A DNA stretch of 6,306 bases from Chitinophagaceae bacterium (GCA_947378615.1 CANCKV010000204.1:1-6306), one strand, 5' to 3'. Shown: positions 1-6,306, counted from the first letter of the stretch. Program-made: numbers and translations. Notes: generated by a model from the sequence alone, not told the origin.

Positions 1-265
1 TGATATTGCCTGCAATCTTTTCTTCGGTAGTTACCGTTATGCCAACTGGTTTGTTGAAAGCGATATAAACAAGTTTTTCCTTCTTTTTTTGAGTAGTAGC
101 AGTAGTGATTAGGCTGCCATCTACTTCTACACTATCACCCACTTGATATCGGTTACCTAATTGAGCAATCTCTTCATTCAATAATACTCTTCCTTGGGTA
201 ATGAGATTATCAGCCTCCCTACGGGAACAATATCCCGTGTCGCTGATGAACTTATTTAGACTTAT
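1..265 (-). CDS. rluF: RluF-like 23S rRNA pseudouridine synthase, N-terminal part (cut by left edge; start codon unclear)
   Basis: The minus-strand frame gives an S4 RNA-binding domain (SLNKFISDTGYCSRREAD, then GRVLLN and VGDSVEVDG) followed by the opening of the RsuA/RluB/E/F catalytic domain (AFNKPVGITVTTEE). The order and wording match RluF, which isomerises a uridine in the 2604 region of 23S rRNA. The catalytic Asp motif (GRLD type) would lie beyond the left edge. The frame is open from 328 to 1, bounded by a TAA at 329-331, but holds no ATG, GTG or TTG before a TTG at 179-181, which would remove most of the S4 domain. The best-placed initiation point by homology is an ATA at 263-265, directly before SLNKFIS; it is a guess. 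The gene lies downstream of lepA in the same direction, separated by a heptamer repeat array. It may be expressed from an unusual start, damaged at its 5' end, or affected by a base error. The family call is firm; the subfamily (RluF versus RluB/RsuA) is less so. Confidence 0.8.
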   Translation of the reverse strand, partial: MSLNKFISDTGYCSRREADNLITQGRVLLNEEIAQLGNRYQVGDSVEVDGSLITTATTQKKKEKLVYIAFNKPVGITVTTEEKIAGNI

Positions 266-270
266 GGTAG

Positions 271-375
271 AGTGCTGAGTTATGAGTGCTAAGTTATGAG
301 TTATGAGTGCTGAGTGCTGAGTTATGAGTTATGGGAGGTGAAATATGAAGTATGAATTATGAATTATGAGTGGTG
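271..375. repeat. Heptanucleotide tandem array, 15 direct units
   Basis: From 271 to 375 the sequence falls into 15 consecutive 7-base units without a gap. Most are AGTTATG or AGTGCTG; degenerate units include AATTATG, AAGTATG, AAATATG, AGTGGTG and GGAGGTG. The units nearest rluF are the most regular and those toward lepA drift. No CA dinucleotide occurs on the plus strand from 241 to 380, so the minus strand has no ATG, GTG or TTG start through the array. Seven is not a multiple of three, so a change in copy number would shift any frame crossing it. Heptamer arrays of this kind also occur in other bacterial intergenic regions; I do not know a function for this one. Confidence 0.9.
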
Positions 376-380
376 TGTAA

Positions 381-411
381 ACTCATAACTCATAACTCAT
401 AATTCATAACT
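381..411. repeat. Inverted heptamer units abutting the lepA stop codon
   Basis: Three ACTCATA units, one ATTCATA unit and a partial unit follow a short spacer (376-380). They are the reverse complement of the direct units to the left, so 342-371 and 381-410 can pair as arms of about 30 bases (five mismatches) around a 9-base loop. The run ends at the lepA TAG (412-414). The lepA transcript would carry this hairpin directly after its stop codon. It has no GC-rich stem or U-tract, so it does not look like a standard intrinsic terminator. Confidence 0.85.
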
Positions 412-2196
412 CTAATCAAGTTTTAGTACTGCTAAGAACGCTTCTTGAGGAACTTCTACGTTACCTATCTGACGCATTCTCTTCTTTCCTTCTTTTTGCT
501 TTTCCAACAATTTTCGCTTCCGGCTAATATCACCACCATAACATTTTGCAGTTACATCCTTACGCATTGCACTAATATTTTCGCGGGCAATAACTTTTGC
601 ACCAATTGCAGCCTGAATAGCAATCTGAAACTGTTGTTTGGTCAATAATTCCTTTAGTTTTTCACACAGTTTCCTTCCAAAATCTGCTGCACGACTACGA
701 TGTATCAAGGCACTTAAGGCATCTACCTTTTCGCCATTTAAGAGAATATCCATCTTCACGATATCAGCATCTCGCATTTCAATTGGGGTATAATCGAAGG
801 AAGCATAACCACGAGTCTGACTCTTTAATTTATCATAAAAGTCAAATACAATTTCCGTCATCGGCAATTCAAAAGTCAACTCTACCCTGTTTGGAGTTAG
901 GTAAGATTGATTTAATAAGATACCACGCTTGCCCAAACACAACGTCATGATATTGCCAATATAATCGGGTGAAGTGATAATCTGTGCACGAATATAAGGT
1001 TCCTCAATCCTAGCAATTTTTGTAGGTTCAGGCATTTCGGTAGGATTATTTACAATCACCTTGTCACCCTTTGAGGTATAGGCGATGAAACCCACATTCG
1101 GAACCGTAGTGATTACCGTTTGATTGAACTCACGTTCCAAACGTTCCTGAATGATTTCCATGTGCAGCAATCCAAGGAAACCGCAACGGAAACCAAAACC
1201 AAGTGCTTGAGATGTTTCCAACTCAAATGTAAGGGAGGCATCGTTCAATTGTAGTTTATCCATACAATCCCTCAACTCTTCAAACGCATCGGTTTCTACA
1301 GGGAAGATACCGGCAAACACCATTGGCTTTACTTCCTTGAATCCATCAACCATCACACCTGGATTGTTTGCGAGTGTAATCGTATCACCCACCTTTACTT
1401 CCTTCGCATTCTTGATGCCGGTGATTAAATAACCTACATCTCCTGCTTTTACTTCAGGCTTTTCGGTCATTGTCAGTTTCAAAACACCCACCTCATCCAC
1501 ATTATAATCGGAACCGGAAGCGATGAAACGAATCTTATCATTTTTCTTCAGGACACCATTTAGTATCCGATAATAAATTATGATTCCACGGAAACTATTA
1601 TAAACACTGTCAAATATTAGTGCTTGTAGGGGAGCATCATAATCGCCTTTTGGTGCAGGAATACGTGCAATAATGGCTTCGAGGATTTCTTCAATACCAA
1701 TGCCACTCTTACCGCTTGCCAACAAAATATCTTCTACTTTACAACCAATCAAGTCGATAATCTGATCCTGAACTTCAGGAATCATCGCCCCGTCCATATC
1801 AATTTTATTGATTACAGGTATGATTTCAAGGTCGTTTTCTATTGCCAAATATAAATTGCTGATGGTTTGAGCCTGAATACCTTGACTAGCATCTACTAAT
1901 AACAAAGCCCCTTCGCAAGCTGCGAGTGCACGACTCACTTCATAACTGAAATCAACGTGGCCGGGTGTATCAATTAGATTCAATACATAGTTCGTACCCT
2001 TAGAAGGGTAATTGATTTGAATGGCATGACTCTTAATCGTAATTCCTTTTTCACGTTCAAGATCCATATCATCTAGTACCTGATTCATCATGTCCCTTTC
2101 ACCAATTGTTTTGGTATGTTCCAATAAGCGGTCAGCTAATGTACTTTTTCCGTGATCGATGTGTGCAATGATGCAAAAATTCCTGATATTCTTCAT
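412..2196 (-). CDS. lepA: Translation factor LepA (elongation factor 4)
   Basis: This is a ribosome-associated GTPase of the EF-G-like family, implicated in back-translocation of stalled ribosomes and in 30S biogenesis. At 594 residues it has the usual full length. The G domain shows G1 AHIDHGKST (11-19), the G2 region EREKGIT (47-53), G3 DTPGH with the catalytic His80 (76-80), G4 NKID (130-133) and G5 SGK (161-163, where many relatives have SAK). Domains II and III follow at about 185-375, including [13 protein letters not shown]. The EF-G-domain-V-like part and the LepA-specific C-terminal domain follow, ending with the typical [20 protein letters not shown]. The start is secure because [19 protein letters not shown] aligns from residue 1 with known LepA. 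There is no Shine-Dalgarno sequence, and a promoter element ends 8 bases before the ATG. rluF lies downstream in the same direction; the repeat array directly follows the stop codon. Confidence 0.97.
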   Translation of the reverse strand: MKNIRNFCIIAHIDHGKSTLADRLLEHTKTIGERDMMNQVLDDMDLEREKGITIKSHAIQINYPSKGTNYVLNLIDTPGHVDFSYEVSRALAACEGALLLVDASQGIQAQTISNLYLAIENDLEIIPVINKIDMDGAMIPEVQDQIIDLIGCKVEDILLASGKSGIGIEEILEAIIARIPAPKGDYDAPLQALIFDSVYNSFRGIIIYYRILNGVLKKNDKIRFIASGSDYNVDEVGVLKLTMTEKPEVKAGDVGYLITGIKNAKEVKVGDTITLANNPGVMVDGFKEVKPMVFAGIFPVETDAFEELRDCMDKLQLNDASLTFELETSQALGFGFRCGFLGLLHMEIIQERLEREFNQTVITTVPNVGFIAYTSKGDKVIVNNPTEMPEPTKIARIEEPYIRAQIITSPDYIGNIMTLCLGKRGILLNQSYLTPNRVELTFELPMTEIVFDFYDKLKSQTRGYASFDYTPIEMRDADIVKMDILLNGEKVDALSALIHRSRAADFGRKLCEKLKELLTKQQFQIAIQAAIGAKVIARENISAMRKDVTAKCYGGDISRKRKLLEKQKEGKKRMRQIGNVEVPQEAFLAVLKLD

Positions 2197-2204
2197 AACT
2201 GTGG

Positions 2205-2237
2205 CAAATATAGCGGTCGGAAGTTGTATGTGGCAAA
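2205..2237 (-). promoter_or_regulatory. lepA promoter, Bacteroidota type
   Basis: On the minus strand TTTG (2237-2234), 21 bases, then TATATTTG (2212-2205) fit the Bacteroidota sigma-factor consensus of a TTG-like -33 element and TAnnTTTG at -7. Only eight bases (CCACAGTT) separate the -7 element from the lepA ATG, so transcription should start within about 0-5 bases of the start codon. Confidence 0.65.
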
Positions 2238-2280
2238 TTGTAAGAAATTTGTGTGTAGAAAAAATTACAAAATGAGGAAA

Positions 2281-2413
2281 GATTTAGGTACTATGTTCTA
2301 TTTTTCGCTGCGTGAGGACACGCCGCTTGGCAGACTGCCGAGGTTCGTGTCTCCACGAAACTCTTTAAACGAAAAACTTTTATGCACCCGATTTAGGTAC
2401 TATGTTCTATTTT
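2281..2413. repeat. 24-bp perfect direct repeat flanking an 85-bp hairpin-rich segment
   Basis: The 24 bases at 2281-2304, beginning GATTTAGGTACTATG, recur exactly at 2390-2413. Between them lie 85 bases that are visibly richer in G and C than the surroundings and hold several inverted repeats. The arrangement could be two units of a 109-base tandem duplication, or a small inserted element within a duplicated flank. It lies in the 425-base gap between the response regulator and lepA, just upstream of the lepA promoter. No protein is supported here. Confidence 0.8.
2311..2359. other. Cluster of short hairpins, possibly an intergenic repeat element
   Basis: Three stem-loops follow one another: CGTG-AGGA-CACG (2311-2322), CTTGGC-AGACT-GCCGAG (centred near 2334, with one G-T pair) and TTCGTG-TCTC-CACGAA (2344-2359). 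The outer two are near reverse complements of each other, so the segment can fold either as three small hairpins or as one long stem enclosing the middle hairpin. Motifs of the CGTG-NNNN-CACG kind resemble dispersed intergenic repeats in Bacteroidota; this comparison is from memory, not a search. Confidence 0.55.
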
Positions 2414-2621
2414 AGATTTCAAATACAGCATTTCTGATGAAAGGTTAATAAACATTTGCATCATAAAATCATCCTATCAGAAAATGGGTTAGTGAAAAAT
2501 GAAGGGTTATAATCATTTCTATTTAGTGGATTCGGCTATTTTATGTTTAGTTGAACCATCGTCTTCTAATATCTTAAAATAGATATGTTGGAAATTTAGG
2601 GTTATAATACTTCAAGAAAAG
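2414..2621. other. Intergenic region downstream of the response regulator; no gene recognised
   Basis: About 208 AT-rich bases separate the response-regulator stop from the direct-repeat element. An 11-base string AGGGTTATAAT occurs twice (2503-2513 and 2599-2609). No intrinsic terminator, RNA gene or credible coding frame is visible. Confidence 0.5.
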
Positions 2622-3263
2622 CTATTGCAAAACAGCGTGGTTGATAAATAATACATTTTCTTTAATTGTCTTTTCCAATTCTTCTGCAATTGGTTTAATA
2701 CTACTTATGAGTTTGGATTTATCCCTATTCATATTTGGGTTTTCTATTACATTGACTACTCTCATGAGTGTAGCTAATGGAAAGCGAACTACATACGAAA
2801 GCATTGCTGCCTCTTGTAATAATGTTTCATCTTTACGAGCAATCTCATTTTTTAAGGTTTTTTCCATCAATCGATATTCATTTACAAATTGGGCTTTCTT
2901 CTTGAGTTGTATTTGGATGGCGTCAATCAAGTCTTTGGGTTTTATAGGCTTAATTAGGAAATCGTCTGCACCAGAATTCATCCCCTTTCTGATATCTTCT
3001 TCATCATTTTTAGCTGTAAGAAACATGAATGGAGTATCCCAATAACCCAATTTTTTGAAGGCAGAAAGGAAATCGAAGCCATTCATTTCGGGCATGTAAA
3101 TATCGCAAATAACAATATCGGGCTTGTTTTTTTGCGAAAACTCTAAAGCAGCAATACTGCTGTTAAATAAATTGACTTCAAAATCAAATAATTCGAGTGT
3201 TTCTTTTAACAATCTTGAGAATCTTATTTGATCATCAATCAGTAAAATCTTAGTGTTAGCCAT
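2622..3263 (-). CDS. Orphan response regulator: receiver plus degenerate DHp-like C-terminal domain
   Basis: Residues 1-120 form a complete CheY-like receiver: acidic pair Asp10-Asp11, phospho-acceptor Asp54 in CDIYMPEMNG, Thr83 in FLTAK and Lys105 in LIKPIKP, so phosphorylation should work. Residues 121-150 are charged and helical. Residues 151-213 are not a DNA-binding domain. They read EAAMLSYVVRFPLATLMRVVNVIE and then a second amphipathic helix, resembling the two-helix dimerisation domain of Bacteroidota histidine kinases (typically SHEVRAPLA), but with Tyr157 where the phospho-acceptor His would be. No ATP-binding domain follows. The start at 3263 (MANTKILLIDD) was chosen because the receiver begins there and a -7-like element lies 36 bases upstream. 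The frame extends to an ATG at 3398, but the added 45 residues are hydrophobic, low-complexity and span that promoter. No histidine kinase is adjacent. A role as a phosphorylation-controlled protein-interaction module is inference. Confidence 0.88.
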   Translation of the reverse strand: MANTKILLIDDQIRFSRLLKETLELFDFEVNLFNSSIAALEFSQKNKPDIVICDIYMPEMNGFDFLSAFKKLGYWDTPFMFLTAKNDEEDIRKGMNSGADDFLIKPIKPKDLIDAIQIQLKKKAQFVNEYRLMEKTLKNEIARKDETLLQEAAMLSYVVRFPLATLMRVVNVIENPNMNRDKSKLISSIKPIAEELEKTIKENVLFINHAVLQ

Positions 3264-3298
3264 AAATAATATTTTAATTATATCTATTATATTTAGAG

Positions 3299-3306
3299 CA
3301 AAATTA
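3299..3306 (-). promoter_or_regulatory. Putative -7 element of the response regulator promoter
   Basis: TAATTTTG on the minus strand matches TAnnTTTG and would give a leader of roughly 30 bases before the ATG at 3263. A convincing -33 TTG at the usual distance is not visible, so this is weaker than the lepA promoter. It helps to reject the longer reading frame that begins at 3398. Confidence 0.4.
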
Positions 3307-3498
3307 AAAAGCTGTACCTTTTTGCTTGTAGAATAACTGATGAAAGTTTTGATATAGACACTGAATAGCATAAAAAAATAAAGACAGGTTAAAAGCATAT
3401 TGTCAAAAGAATCTCAAATGTAAAAGCACGATTGGATTATCTTTCTTATCAATTAACAAATGGGGTGCTAATTAGAAGGTCATAGCTTAGTAAAATAA

Positions 3499-3700
3499 AT
3501 AAATTGAGCAATTTTCGGATTTAATACTACAGAAAATAACTCGAATTTTATAAAAAAAGCTCAACACATAGTCAGATAGGTTCACATAGAAAGCACATAG
3601 ATATTTTTCTATGTTTTAGTAAAGAGAAGTTCACATAGAAATTCTACGAAGTAGAATTGGGAGCTACTAAGTGAAAAGATTTTATAATTGCTCAATTTAT
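3499..3700. mobile_element. MITE-like 202-bp element with 15-bp perfect terminal inverted repeats
   Basis: ATAAATTGAGCAATT at 3499-3513 is the exact reverse complement of 3686-3700. Pairing stops on both sides of the arms, so the arms are discrete. The interior has no coding frame of note but contains direct repeats and two hairpins. The size, non-coding interior and terminal inverted repeats suit a miniature inverted-repeat element; a structured transcript closed by a 15-bp helix is the alternative. I see no clear target-site duplication at the outer edges, which weakens the mobile-element reading. Confidence 0.5.
3580..3658. repeat. GTTCACATAGAAA direct repeats with two hairpins
   Basis: GTTCACATAGAAA occurs at 3580-3592 and again at 3629-3641. 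Between and after the copies lie two perfect stem-loops: ACATAGA-TATTTT-TCTATGT (3595-3614) and AATTCTAC-GAA-GTAGAATT (3640-3658). Repeats built on CACATAGA are, as I recall, common in intergenic DNA of Bacteroidota, so this is probably a copy of a dispersed repeat family. Confidence 0.7.
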
Positions 3701-3988
3701 CTTTTCAGCATTCCTTATAATGAAAATCTTTGTGGTCATTGTCGTAAAGTCTTTTCTAATAACAATCAGATAGTTGTGTTGAAAAGAGGCAGGGATTTAA
3801 TAATAAATTGCAAATCAAAGTAATCCATCATTTTGATGACCCTAATCATTTAAAGAATGTCATATACTGTTGAATAAAATATGTTTGTTGATTAATGTAA
3901 TAACATTATCTTCGCTCGCCCTTTTCAAAATCGTAGGATTGTTTGCAAAGAAATTCATCATTAAATAATAGTTTTTTATTCTTTTACC
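3701..3988. other. Intergenic region and leader upstream of korA; no gene recognised
   Basis: This AT-rich stretch contains the korA promoter and a leader of about 70 bases. A small dyad, CATCA-TTT-TGATG (3826-3838), lies some 45 bases upstream of the proposed -33 element and could be an operator, but it is short. Only very short frames (20 codons or fewer) occur, and none is convincing. Confidence 0.5.
3884..3914 (+). promoter_or_regulatory. korA promoter, Bacteroidota type (TTCG variant)
   Basis: TTTG (3884-3887), 19 bases, then TATCTTCG (3907-3914) fit the -33/-7 arrangement of Bacteroidota promoters with a C in place of T in TAnnTTTG. The predicted transcription start is near 3920, giving a leader of about 70 bases. 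The ten-base core TTATCTTCGC recurs upstream of gap. Confidence 0.6.
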
Positions 3989-5836
3989 ATGAGTAAACAA
4001 GAACAGGTTCTTAAAAACGTAGTAATTAAATTTGCCGGAGATAGCGGTGATGGTATGCAGCTTACCGGTCAGCAGTTTACTAATAACACTGCTTTATTGG
4101 GAATAGATTTGGCTACTTTTCCAGACTTTCCTGCCGAAATTAGGGCTCCAATAGGTACTGTACCTGGAGTTAGTGGTTTTCAATTACATTTTTCATCTGA
4201 TAAGGTTTATACTCCCGGAGATAATTGCGATGTGTTAGTGGCAATGAATGCGGCAGCACTAAAAGTAAATCTGAAGGGGTTGGTAAAGGGTGGAAAAATC
4301 ATTGCTAACATAGATGGGTTTGATGCTAAAAATCTTCGTCTTGCCAACTATCCAGAAGGTATTAATCCTTTAGAAGATGGAAGTCTTGAGGGATATGAAG
4401 TAATGAAGGTTGATGTAACTAAGCTTACTCGAGAGGCTTTGAAAGATATCCCTGATTTAGGAACTAAAGAAAGAGATCGTGCCAAAAACATGTTTGTTTT
4501 AGGGTTCATCTATTGGATGTACAACAGAAGTCTAGAAAGTACGATTGACTTTTTGGATGAAAAGTTTGGTAAGAAAGAGAGTATTCTACAAAGTAATATC
4601 AAGGTATTGCAAGCAGGATATAACTATGGCGATACTACCGAAACCTTCACTACACGTTATACGGTAGAAAAGGCGAAGATGGAACCGGGTGTATATCGTA
4701 GCATTATGGGTAATCAATCTCTTGCTTATGGATTGATTGCAGCAGGCGAAAAAAGTGGATTGACTATTTTCTTAGGAACCTATCCAATCACTCCTGCTAC
4801 TGATATCTTGCATGAATTGAGTAAGTACAAAACTTTTGGTATCAAGACGTTTCAAGCGGAAGATGAAATCGCAGGTATCACTTCTGCAATCGGGGCTAGT
4901 TACGGGGGGCATTTAGGCATCACTACCACTAGTGGTCCTGGTATGGCATTGAAAGGCGAGGCAATGGGATTGGCAGTAATGCTTGAGATTCCGTTGGTGA
5001 TTGTAAATATTCAAAGAGGAGGGCCATCTACAGGATTGCCAACTAAAACAGAACAAAGCGATTTGATGCAGGCTTATTATGGTAGAAACGGAGAATGTCC
5101 AATGCCGATAATAGCTGCTTCTACTCCAAGCGATTGTTTTGATGTCGCTTTTGAAGCTGCAAGAATTGCTGTTCAACACATGACACCTGTTATTTTGTTA
5201 AGTGATGGATATATTGCTAATGGTGCAGAGCCTTGGAAATTCCCTCAAAGTGCAGATTTACCAAAAATAGAAGTTAAGTATAAAGCCTCTCCTGTAGAGG
5301 GCGAAGAGAAATTCTTGCCTTATAAAAGAGATGGTAAGCTAGTTCGTCCTTGGGCTATTCCTGGAACAAAAGGATTAGAACATAGGGTAGGTGGTTTGGA
5401 AAAGCAAGATTTGACAGGTAATATTAGCTATGATTCAGACAATCATCAACACATGGTGAAGACAAGGCAAGCTAAAGTAGATAAAATTGCCGACTATATT
5501 CCATTACAAACTATTGATAGTGGTGCAGAAAAAGGAAAAGTTTTAGTACTTGGATGGGGTAGTACTTACGGTTCAATCAAGAGTGCTGTTGTAGAATTAC
5601 AGGCACAAGGGCATTCTGTAAGTCATGCGCATATTCGTTATATCCGCCCTTTCCCTAAGAATTTGGGTGATATCATCAAGAATTTTGATAAGGTACTGAT
5701 TCCTGAAATTAATAATGGTCAGTTAGTCAAGATAATTCGAGACCAATTTCTAGTAGATGCACAGGCCTATAATAAAATAATGGGTGTGCCTATCACGAAA
5801 GTTGAATTGATAGACGCAATTTTAGCCATGTTATAG
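3989..5836 (+). CDS. korA: 2-oxoacid:ferredoxin oxidoreductase, fused gamma-alpha subunit (KorA type)
   Basis: With a KorB partner, this enzyme family decarboxylates a 2-oxoacid (often 2-oxoglutarate) to the acyl-CoA and passes electrons to ferredoxin. At 615 residues it has the fused layout: a gamma domain at about 10-200 (GDSGDGMQLTGQQ from 17, then TFPDFPAEIRAPIGTVPGVSG), a pyrimidine-binding alpha domain from about 235, and a C-terminal transketolase-like domain (GKVLVLGWGSTYG, 516-528). Key motifs are YPITP (265-269), the FQAEDE segment whose Glu291 aligns with the cofactor-activating glutamate, TSGPG, and RGGPSTGLPTKTEQSDL (343-359), whose arginine is a candidate contact for the substrate carboxylate. 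There is no ferredoxin-type cysteine cluster and no TPP pyrophosphate-binding domain; both should be on the beta subunit. That subunit is not encoded next to it: a terminator lies 8 bases after the stop codon. No Shine-Dalgarno sequence is present. The substrate cannot be fixed from sequence alone. Confidence 0.9.
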   Translation: MSKQEQVLKNVVIKFAGDSGDGMQLTGQQFTNNTALLGIDLATFPDFPAEIRAPIGTVPGVSGFQLHFSSDKVYTPGDNCDVLVAMNAAALKVNLKGLVKGGKIIANIDGFDAKNLRLANYPEGINPLEDGSLEGYEVMKVDVTKLTREALKDIPDLGTKERDRAKNMFVLGFIYWMYNRSLESTIDFLDEKFGKKESILQSNIKVLQAGYNYGDTTETFTTRYTVEKAKMEPGVYRSIMGNQSLAYGLIAAGEKSGLTIFLGTYPITPATDILHELSKYKTFGIKTFQAEDEIAGITSAIGASYGGHLGITTTSGPGMALKGEAMGLAVMLEIPLVIVNIQRGGPSTGLPTKTEQSDLMQAYYGRNGECPMPIIAASTPSDCFDVAFEAARIAVQHMTPVILLSDGYIANGAEPWKFPQSADLPKIEVKYKASPVEGEEKFLPYKRDGKLVRPWAIPGTKGLEHRVGGLEKQDLTGNISYDSDNHQHMVKTRQAKVDKIADYIPLQTIDSGAEKGKVLVLGWGSTYGSIKSAVVELQAQGHSVSHAHIRYIRPFPKNLGDIIKNFDKVLIPEINNGQLVKIIRDQFLVDAQAYNKIMGVPITKVELIDAILAML

Positions 5837-5844
5837 TTAAATTA

Positions 5845-5883
5845 AAAAGCGGCAGACTGAAAAGTTCTGCCGCTTTTGTTTTA
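5845..5883 (+). terminator. Intrinsic terminator of korA
   Basis: AAAAGCGGCAGACT (5845-5858) pairs with AGTTCTGCCGCTTTT (5863-5877) around a GAAA loop, with one bulged T at 5865, followed by GTTTTT. The stem has a GC-rich core and starts 8 bases after the korA stop codon. The A-run on its left side would also supply a U-tract on the minus strand. It separates korA from gap. Confidence 0.92.
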
Positions 5884-6016
5884 TAAACCTTTTATTGTTT
5901 ACTATCTATGAAAAAACTATCTCATAATGAAATAAAATGTAAAAGAAATTGATTTGCGTCAGTCGATTAGTTTAATTAAATCAATAGTTTATGTGATAAT
6001 TATTTTAATATGTTTA

Positions 6017-6306
<290 letters not shown>

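Noticed and set aside
155..170. AATTGAGCAAT inside rluF, identical to 11 bases of the terminal inverted repeat at 3499
   Set aside because: It encodes the conserved-looking E-I-A-Q-L segment in frame and stands alone, so it is most likely coincidence.
271..411. Repeat array considered as a CRISPR array
   Set aside because: The units are 7 bases, contiguous and without spacers. There are no cas genes nearby.
445..648. Plus-strand open frame of 67 codons
   Set aside because: It lies wholly antisense to lepA, has no family features and reads as a shadow of that gene.
2152..2415. Plus-strand open frame of 87 codons across the lepA start and the direct-repeat element
   Set aside because: Its beginning is antisense to lepA, and the rest crosses the lepA promoter and hairpin repeats. 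The protein has no recognisable features.
2519..2611. Minus-strand 30-codon frame ending ILEDDGSTKHKIAESTK, downstream of the response regulator
   Set aside because: The tail looks protein-like and could be the remnant of a gene, but it has no start codon, is very short and matches no family I recognise.
2641..3045. Plus-strand open frame of 134 codons
   Set aside because: It is fully antisense to a response regulator whose receiver motifs are all intact.
3834..3850. TGAT-N7-ATCA as a CRP/FNR-type site upstream of korA
   Set aside because: The spacing does not fit the usual FNR site and the flanking bases are not symmetrical.
4913..5179. Minus-strand open frame of 88 codons
   Set aside because: It is antisense to the conserved alpha domain of korA and has no features of its own.

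Overview
The window looks like an ordinary chromosomal stretch of a member of the Bacteroidota, most likely a relative of the Chitinophagaceae. The base composition is AT-rich. No gene has a Shine-Dalgarno sequence, and the promoters are Bacteroidota-type (TAnnTTTG, or the TAnnTTCG variant, near -7). The protein sequences also read like that phylum. The family placement is inference from these features, not from a search.

Layout. The left half is transcribed on the minus strand: the N-terminal part of an RluF-like 23S rRNA pseudouridine synthase (cut by the left edge), then lepA (translation factor EF-4), then an orphan response regulator. The right half is transcribed on the plus strand: korA, a fused gamma-alpha subunit of a 2-oxoacid:ferredoxin oxidoreductase, a strong intrinsic terminator, and the first 59 codons of gap (glyceraldehyde-3-phosphate dehydrogenase). 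The response regulator and korA diverge from a 725-base intergenic region.

The genes do not form one pathway. lepA and rluF both act on the ribosome and share direction. korA and gap are central carbon metabolism genes, each with its own promoter carrying the same TTATCTTCGC core. The response regulator is an orphan whose C-terminal half resembles a histidine-kinase dimerisation domain with the phospho-acceptor histidine replaced by tyrosine.

The less ordinary content is between genes. (1) A heptanucleotide array lies between lepA and rluF: 15 direct units followed by about four inverted units. It runs up to a rluF reading frame that has no ATG, GTG or TTG start. (2) A 24-bp perfect direct repeat flanks an 85-bp segment rich in small hairpins, between the response regulator and lepA. 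(3) A 202-bp MITE-like element with 15-bp perfect terminal inverted repeats and internal TTCACATAGAAA repeats lies upstream of korA. (4) The lepA promoter sits so close to the ATG that the transcript should be nearly leaderless. I do not see a defence system, CRISPR array, RNA gene of a recognisable family, or a clearly new multi-gene system.
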